Origin: Mycobacterium simulans
GTDB taxonomy: Bacteria > Actinomycetota > Actinomycetes > Mycobacteriales > Mycobacteriaceae
NCBI RefSeq assembly: GCF_900232995.1
Contig: NZ_OCVX01000003.1
Span: 1,657,195 to 1,721,194 of the forward strand
Direction of reading: 5' to 3'
DNA: 64,000 bases
Below, piece by piece: positions 59,131-64,000 of this stretch (position 1 is the first letter of the stretch; the number at the start of each line of letters is the position of its first letter). A program made the position numbers and the translations under genes. Under the pieces are notes generated by a model. That model was not told the origin of the DNA and searched no databases. It was given only the letters and a program-made list of their open reading frames with translations.

Positions 59131-60657
59131 TCAGCTCAGTTCTCGCAGTTGTGGTTTGACCACCTTGCCGCCGGCATTCCGTGGCAACGCGTCGACGAAT
59201 CGCACCGACCTCGGTGTCTTGAAGTTCGCCAAATGTTGACGGGTATAAGCGATCACCGACTCTTCGTCGAGCTGCGAACCAGCCCGGGCGACCACGAACG
59301 CGCGGCCCACTTCGCCCAGCCGCTCGTCTGGAACCCCGATCACGGCGACGTCAACCAGGCCGTCCATCCGGGCCAGCACCTGCTCGACCTCGGCGGGATA
59401 CACGTTGAACCCGCCACAGATGTACATATCCTTCAGCCGGTCGGTGATTCGCAGGTTGCCGGCTTCGTCGACCGCGCCGATGTCGCCCGTGTGCAACCAG
59501 CCGTCGGGATCGATCGCGGCGGCGGTCGCGTCGGGGTCGTTGAGGTAGCCAAGCATCACGTTGGGCCCGCGCAGCAGAACCTCTCCTGTCCCATCGATGC
59601 GCAATTCGAAGTCGGCGAATGGCCGTCCGCACGTCGTGGCGACGGTTACCGCATCGTCCTCGGGGCGGCACATAGTTCCCATCCCGTTGGCTTCCGTCAG
59701 ACCGTAGGCGGTGAGCACGATGTCGATGTCGAGTTCGGATTGCATGCGTTCCACCAACACCACCGGAACGGTGGCGGCCCCGGTCACCGCGAACCGCAGC
59801 GAACTCAGATCGAAGTCACCGCGGGCGGGGTGGTCGAGCAGGGTCTGGTAGATGGTGGGCGGCCCAGGCAGCACGGTGATCCGGTGTTGCTCGATCGCCT
59901 GCAGCGCGCGCAGCGGATCAAACGTCAGGTGCGGGATCAGCGTCGCACCGGTCTGCATGCAGGCCAGGATGCCGGCCTTGTATCCGAAATTGTGGAAGAA
60001 CGGGTTGATGCACAGATAGCGGTCGTCGCTGGTGATCTTGCCGTTGGCTGCCCACGACGCCGATGCCGATAGCGATTGTCGGTGCGCACACAGCACGCCT
60101 TTGCTGCGACCGGTGGTTCCGGAGGTGAACAGAATGTCGCTGACATCGTCGGGTGTGACGGCGGCGGCGCGGTCTCGGACCACATCGAGGACGCCCTCGG
60201 CGATGAAGTCGTCCCAGGTGCCCCGGACAGGATCGTCGGCCTCGATGGGAACCCGGACAATGTGACGCAGCGCTGGCAGGGCGTCGCGGTCCAGGTCGGC
60301 CGCCCGGTCGGCGCCCAGGAACCGGCCTGCCGCGAACAGCACCGGCGCATCGGTGCGGGCCAGGATGTCGGCGGCTTCCGCGGCGGTATAGCGGGTGTTC
60401 AGCGGCACCATTGCGGCGCCGGCGTGGTGGATGGCCAGGCAGGCAACCACCCAGTGCCAGGTGTTCGGGGACCAGATGGCCACCCGGTCGCCGGACTGAA
60501 CGCCGAGCGTGATGAGCGCGGCCGTGGCCCGGTAAACCTCGTCGCGCAACTCGCTCGACGTGAAGCTCCGGTCTTCGGTGACCAACGCCGCATGGTCGGG
60601 GAGTAGGCGCACAAGACGATCCAGCGCCGCCGGCACGGTGCGGGGATCGCTTGTCAC
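59131..60657 (-). CDS. fadD3: FadD3, HIP-CoA synthetase
   Basis: 508 residues (507 in Rv3561). It makes the CoA ester of HIP, the bicyclic ring C/D acid left after ring A/B breakdown, and so starts the second half of steroid catabolism; the CoA ester is also the KstR2 effector. The AMP-binding loop is ILFTSGTTGRSKGVLCAHR, and the hinge region is DRLKDMYICGGFNVYP. C-terminal Lys is in RNAGGKVVKPQ. It is divergent from fadE30 across a 48-base gap with a KstR2 box. Confidence 0.95.
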   Translation of the reverse strand: MTSDPRTVPAALDRLVRLLPDHAALVTEDRSFTSSELRDEVYRATAALITLGVQSGDRVAIWSPNTWHWVVACLAIHHAGAAMVPLNTRYTAAEAADILARTDAPVLFAAGRFLGADRAADLDRDALPALRHIVRVPIEADDPVRGTWDDFIAEGVLDVVRDRAAAVTPDDVSDILFTSGTTGRSKGVLCAHRQSLSASASWAANGKITSDDRYLCINPFFHNFGYKAGILACMQTGATLIPHLTFDPLRALQAIEQHRITVLPGPPTIYQTLLDHPARGDFDLSSLRFAVTGAATVPVVLVERMQSELDIDIVLTAYGLTEANGMGTMCRPEDDAVTVATTCGRPFADFELRIDGTGEVLLRGPNVMLGYLNDPDATAAAIDPDGWLHTGDIGAVDEAGNLRITDRLKDMYICGGFNVYPAEVEQVLARMDGLVDVAVIGVPDERLGEVGRAFVVARAGSQLDEESVIAYTRQHLANFKTPRSVRFVDALPRNAGGKVVKPQLRELS

Positions 60658-60674
60658 GGGGATACTCCTAACAA

Positions 60675-60688
60675 AGCAAGTGCTTGGT
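60675..60688. promoter_or_regulatory. KstR2 operator between fadD3 and fadE30
   Basis: AGCAAGTGCTTGGT fits the KstR2 consensus AnCAAGnnCTTGnT at every fixed position. It is centred in the 48-base gap between the divergent starts, so it should control both. TAGCCT (60693-60698) may be the fadE30 -10 element, placing the RNA start at about 60705, next to the ATG. Confidence 0.92.
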
Positions 60689-60705
60689 AGGTTAGCCTAC
60701 AGGCT

Positions 60706-61857
60706 ATGCAGGACGTCGAGGAGTTCCGGGCCGAGGTCCGCGGCTGGCTCGCCGACAATCTGGTCGGCGAATTCGCAGCACTCAAGGGTCTTGGCGGGCC
60801 GGGACGCGAACACGAAGCGTTCGAAGAACGCCGGGCATGGAACCAGCATCTGGCCGCGGCGGGGCTGACGTGCCTGGGCTGGCCGGTGGAACACGGCGGG
60901 CGCGGGCTTTCGACCGCGCACCGGGTGGCCTTCTACGAGGAGTACGCCCGAGCCGACGCGCCGGACAAGGTCAACCACTTCGGAGAAGAGTTGCTGGGGC
61001 CGACGCTGATCGCGTTCGGAACGCCCGAGCAGCAACAGCGCTTTCTGCCGCGCATCCTCGATGTGACCGAGCTGTGGTGCCAGGGATATTCGGAGCCCGG
61101 CGCCGGCAGCGACCTGGCCAACGTCTCGACCACCGCCGAACTCGACGGTGACCAATGGGTGATCAACGGCCAGAAGGTATGGACGTCGCTGGCGCACCTG
61201 TCGCAGTGGTGTTTTGTGGTTGCACGTACCGAGAAGGGCTCCAAACGGCATGCCGGTCTGTCGTATTTGCTGGTGCCGCTGGACCAGCCCGGTGTGCAGA
61301 TCCGGCCGATCGTGCAAATCACCGGCACCGCGGAGTTCAACGAGGTGTTTTTCGACGATGCCCGCACTGACGCCGACCTGGTGGTGGGGCAACCGGGCGA
61401 CGGCTGGCGCGTCGCGATGGGAACGCTGACGTTCGAGCGCGGGGTCTCGACGCTCGGTCAGCAAATCGTCTATGCCCGTGAGCTTTCCAATCTGTCCGAG
61501 CTCGCGCAGCGTACCGGCGCCGCCGACGACCCGTTCATCCGGGAGCGGCTGACCCGGGCGTGGACCGGGCTGCGGGCAATGCGGTCCTATGCCCTGGCCA
61601 CCTTGGAACGGCCAGCTGTCGACGGCCAGGACAACGTGTCAAAGTTGTTGTGGGCCAATTGGCATCGTGATCTGGGCGAGCTGGCCATGGATGTGATCGG
61701 CAAGCCCGGACTGACGTTGACCGACGGCGAATTCGACGAATGGCAGCGGCTTTATCTGTTCACCCGCGCCGATACCATCTATGGCGGATCCAACGAAATT
61801 CAGCGCAACATCATCGCCGAGCGGGTGCTCGGCTTGCCCAGGGAGGCAAAAGGATGA
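60706..61857 (+). CDS. fadE30: FadE30 acyl-CoA dehydrogenase
   Basis: 383 residues (385 in Rv3560c). A full-length ACAD with CQGYSEPGAGSDLANVSTTA, NGQKVWTSLAHLSQWCFVVA and the ending IYGGSNEIQRNIIAERVLGLPR. It acts on HIP-CoA derivatives (5-OH-HIC-CoA) early in ring C/D breakdown. The start is nearly leaderless, with the KstR2 box 18 bases upstream. It overlaps ipdF by four bases (ATGA). Confidence 0.94.
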   Translation: MQDVEEFRAEVRGWLADNLVGEFAALKGLGGPGREHEAFEERRAWNQHLAAAGLTCLGWPVEHGGRGLSTAHRVAFYEEYARADAPDKVNHFGEELLGPTLIAFGTPEQQQRFLPRILDVTELWCQGYSEPGAGSDLANVSTTAELDGDQWVINGQKVWTSLAHLSQWCFVVARTEKGSKRHAGLSYLLVPLDQPGVQIRPIVQITGTAEFNEVFFDDARTDADLVVGQPGDGWRVAMGTLTFERGVSTLGQQIVYARELSNLSELAQRTGAADDPFIRERLTRAWTGLRAMRSYALATLERPAVDGQDNVSKLLWANWHRDLGELAMDVIGKPGLTLTDGEFDEWQRLYLFTRADTIYGGSNEIQRNIIAERVLGLPREAKG

Positions 61858-62642
61858 GCTTGTCTGAAGCGCCGAAAGAGGTTGCTGGACACGGGCTTCT
61901 GGACGGCAAGGTGGTGGTGGTAACCGCGGCCGCCGGTACCGGCATCGGTTCGGCCACCGCCCGCCGGGCTTTGCTTGAGGGTGCCGACGTCGTGATCTCC
62001 GACCACCACGAGCGGCGACTGGGGGAGACGGCCGGCGAGCTTTCCGCGCTCGGGCTGGGCCGGGTCGAAAGTGTGCTGTGCGACGTGACGTCCAGTGTCC
62101 AGGTCGACGCGTTGATCGATTCGACCACCGCGCGCATGGGGCGCCTCGATGTGCTCGTCAACAACGCCGGGCTCGGCGGGCAGACACCGGTTGCCGACAT
62201 GACCGACGACGAGTGGGACCGCGTTCTGGACGTGACACTGACGTCGGTGTTTCGGGCCACCCGGGCGGCGCTGCGCTACTTCCGCGATGCACCACACGGT
62301 GGGGTGATCGTCAACAACGCCAGCGTCCTGGGCTGGCGCGCCCAGCACTCGCAGTCGCACTATGCGGCGGCCAAAGCCGGGGTGATGGCGTTAACTCGTT
62401 GCAGCGCAATAGAAGCCGCTGAATACGGAGTCCGCATAAACGCGGTCTCACCCAGCATCGCCCGGCACAAGTTCCTGGACAAGACGACGTCGGCTGAGCT
62501 GCTGAACCGGCTCTCCGCCGCCGAGGCGTTTGGCCGCGCGGCCGAACCCTGGGAAGTGGCGGCCACCATCGCGTTTTTGGCCAGCGACTACTCGAGTTAC
62601 CTCACCGGAGAAGTGATTTCGGTGTCCAGCCAGCACCCGTGA
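61854..62642 (+). CDS. ipdF: IpdF, short-chain dehydrogenase of ring C/D catabolism
   Basis: 262 residues from the ATG at 61854, as in Rv3559c. It is an SDR with VVVTAAAGTGIGSATARRAL as the nucleotide motif, NNAGLGG, and the active-site Ser in VNNASVLGW with Tyr-x3-Lys in SHYAAAKAGVMAL. The glycine motif is TAAAGTGIG where most have TGxxxGIG. IpdF oxidises the 5-hydroxy group of a HIP-derived CoA ester. It is cotranscribed with fadE30 and is convergent with the PPE gene. Confidence 0.93.
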   Translation: MSLSEAPKEVAGHGLLDGKVVVVTAAAGTGIGSATARRALLEGADVVISDHHERRLGETAGELSALGLGRVESVLCDVTSSVQVDALIDSTTARMGRLDVLVNNAGLGGQTPVADMTDDEWDRVLDVTLTSVFRATRAALRYFRDAPHGGVIVNNASVLGWRAQHSQSHYAAAKAGVMALTRCSAIEAAEYGVRINAVSPSIARHKFLDKTTSAELLNRLSAAEAFGRAAEPWEVAATIAFLASDYSSYLTGEVISVSSQHP

Positions 62643-62651
62643 GCTGACCGA

Positions 62652-64000
62652 TTAGAGTCGGCCGAGGTTAAAGAGGCCCGCTATTCCGGTGCCCATGTTG
62701 AATAAGCCCGAGTTGAAGGCGGAGTATATGCCGCTCGGGAAGCCTTCAACGGGGCCCGTGATGGCGGTGTTCAAAAAGCCGGAGGTGCCGCCATTGGTAT
62801 CTGAGCCGCCGCTGGCGAGGTTAGAGAACCCCGAGATAGCTGCGTTCACAGCGCCGCCCTTGGCCGTGTTGAGGAAGCCCGAAGATGAGTCGGCCGTGTT
62901 TCCAAAGCCCGAGACACTGGTGCCCGTATTGTTGAAGCCTGACTTCGTCAAGCCGGTGTCGGTGGTGGATCCAACACCCGTATTGACGTCTCCGGAATGC
63001 CAGAACCCGGTGTTTGTGTCGCCAGAATTGCCGTTTCCCGTATTGAAGTTGCCCGCGTTTGAGGAGCCCGTGTTGGCGATACCCGAGTTCCCCACGCCCG
63101 TGTTGTAATTGCCGGAGTTTCCGTAGCCGGTGTTTACCGAGCCCACGTTCCCCAAACCGGTGTTGAGGATACCCGAATTCCCCAAGCCGAAGTTGCCGAT
63201 GCCCGAGTTTCCGATGCCAAAGTTGTTGTGGTTGCTTGGAATTTGGAGAGGGAGGTTGCTGCCCGAATTGAAGATGCCAACATTGCCGTTGCCTGAGTTG
63301 AAGAAGCCGATGTTGTTGGAGCCCGAGTTCCCTATACCGATATTGTTGCTGCCCGAGTTCAGCCCGCCGAAAGTAAACTGGCCGTTTGCCGTGTTGTAGT
63401 AGGTGTTCCCGATACCCACCAGGTTGTTGCCGGTAAGCCCGAAGCCGATGTTGTTGTTGCCGGCGTTTCCGGCGCCGATGTTTGCGGTGCCGGTGTTTCC
63501 GCCACCCCTGTTCCCGATACCGGTGTTACCGAAGCCGAAGTTATTATTGCCGCTGTTGCCCATTCCCACGTTGTTGTCCCCCGGCTGGTTGATGGCACCG
63601 CCGTTTCCGAAGCCAACGTTTCCGTTGCCCTTGTTTCCTGCGCCGAAGTTGGAGTTGCCGTTGTTGCCGCTGCCCGCGTTGCCGTTGCCGTTGTTTCCAC
63701 CGCCGATGTTTTGGTTGCCGTTGTTGCCGTTGCCGAGATTGTTGATGCCGTTGTTGCCGTTGCCGACGTTGCCGGTGCCCTTATTGCCGATGCCCAAGTT
63801 GGCCAGCAACTCCTGCAGACTTTCCGCGGGCTTCAACTGTGCGGCGGCGGCCGACGCCCCGGCGTGATAGCCGAACATCGCCGCTACGTCTTGGGCCCAC
63901 ATTTGCTCGTATTCGCTTTCGAGTTGAGCAATCGCGGGCGTGTTGAGCCCGAACCAATTCGACAACGCCATCTGCACCAACGAATTTCGGTTGAGGTGGA
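62652..64000 (-). CDS. PPE-family protein, MPTR subgroup (5' end outside the window)
   Basis: The frame is open to the window end, so about 449 residues are visible and most of the 180-residue PPE domain is missing. The end of that domain is seen as [20 protein letters not shown] and [20 protein letters not shown]. Then come long Asn-Gly repeats (NxGxGN) of the MPTR type, and a non-repeat end [17 protein letters not shown]. By position it is PPE64 (Rv3558). Such proteins leave by ESX-5 and act at the cell surface. The proline-rich plus-strand ORFs here are shadows of the repeats. Confidence 0.9.
   Translation of the reverse strand, partial: HLNRNSLVQMALSNWFGLNTPAIAQLESEYEQMWAQDVAAMFGYHAGASAAAAQLKPAESLQELLANLGIGNKGTGNVGNGNNGINNLGNGNNGNQNIGGGNNGNGNAGSGNNGNSNFGAGNKGNGNVGFGNGGAINQPGDNNVGMGNSGNNNFGFGNTGIGNRGGGNTGTANIGAGNAGNNNIGFGLTGNNLVGIGNTYYNTANGQFTFGGLNSGSNNIGIGNSGSNNIGFFNSGNGNVGIFNSGSNLPLQIPSNHNNFGIGNSGIGNFGLGNSGILNTGLGNVGSVNTGYGNSGNYNTGVGNSGIANTGSSNAGNFNTGNGNSGDTNTGFWHSGDVNTGVGSTTDTGLTKSGFNNTGTSVSGFGNTADSSSGFLNTAKGGAVNAAISGFSNLASGGSDTNGGTSGFLNTAITGPVEGFPSGIYSAFNSGLFNMGTGIAGLFNLGRL

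Noticed and set aside
62652..63800. Long proline-rich plus-strand open frames
   Set aside because: They are antisense shadows of the Asn-Gly repeats of the PPE-MPTR gene on the minus strand, which has a clear domain match.

Overview
The window is high-GC chromosomal DNA from a slow-growing Mycobacterium of the M. tuberculosis clade. Lsr2 and CarD match the M. tuberculosis proteins over their whole length as far as I can recall them. The order of housekeeping genes follows the M. tuberculosis block Rv3604c to Rv3558, read in reverse. There are PE_PGRS and PPE-MPTR genes and the KstR/KstR2 cholesterol regulon. It is probably not M. tuberculosis itself, because several blocks absent at this position in H37Rv are present: cbtBA plus a phosphatase, a Phd/VapC module, a second LppH-like lipoprotein, znuABC and a complete extra mce operon. 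Species assignment is inference.

Layout. 1-3.6 kb: end of an Rv3604c-like gene, an Rv3603c homologue, panC, panD and coaX (pantothenate/CoA). 3.7-8.5 kb: lysS, lsr2, clpC1. 8.5-13.2 kb: cbtB-cbtA-phosphatase, then lpqF, mhuD, an alpha/beta hydrolase and a toxin-antitoxin pair. 13.2-16.6 kb: a mutY-like gene remnant, a PE_PGRS gene, mutY and canB. 16.7-25.2 kb: a membrane protein, disA-radA, lpqE, carD-ispD-ispF, cysS-rlmB. 25.2-33.2 kb: arsB2-like permease, metallo-hydrolase, two PknH-sensor-like lipoproteins, a Zur-type znuABC operon, a LacI regulator and kstR. 33.4-41.0 kb: the KstR-controlled cholesterol genes fadE34, kshB and hsaA-D-C-B.

41.0-53.1 kb is the most unusual part. About 12 kb lies between hsaB and the LysR/nat genes, which adjoin in M. 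tuberculosis. It holds an unrecognised gene, a GMC oxidoreductase resembling cholesterol oxidases, a divergent yrbEAB-mceABCDEF-mas operon and a decayed zone. Two related 17-bp palindromes (TGTCAA-N5-TTGACR) stand before the outer gene and between the divergent GMC and mce units. Three helically phased TATAACG repeats also lie in the divergent promoter. This looks like a separately regulated lipid or sterol import and oxidation module set inside the cholesterol catabolic cluster.

53.1-64 kb: LysR regulator, nat, aspB, then the KstR2-type ring C/D genes fadE33-32-31-fadD3 diverging from fadE30-ipdF, and a PPE-MPTR gene cut by the window end. No tRNA, rRNA, insertion sequence, CRISPR array or prophage was seen.
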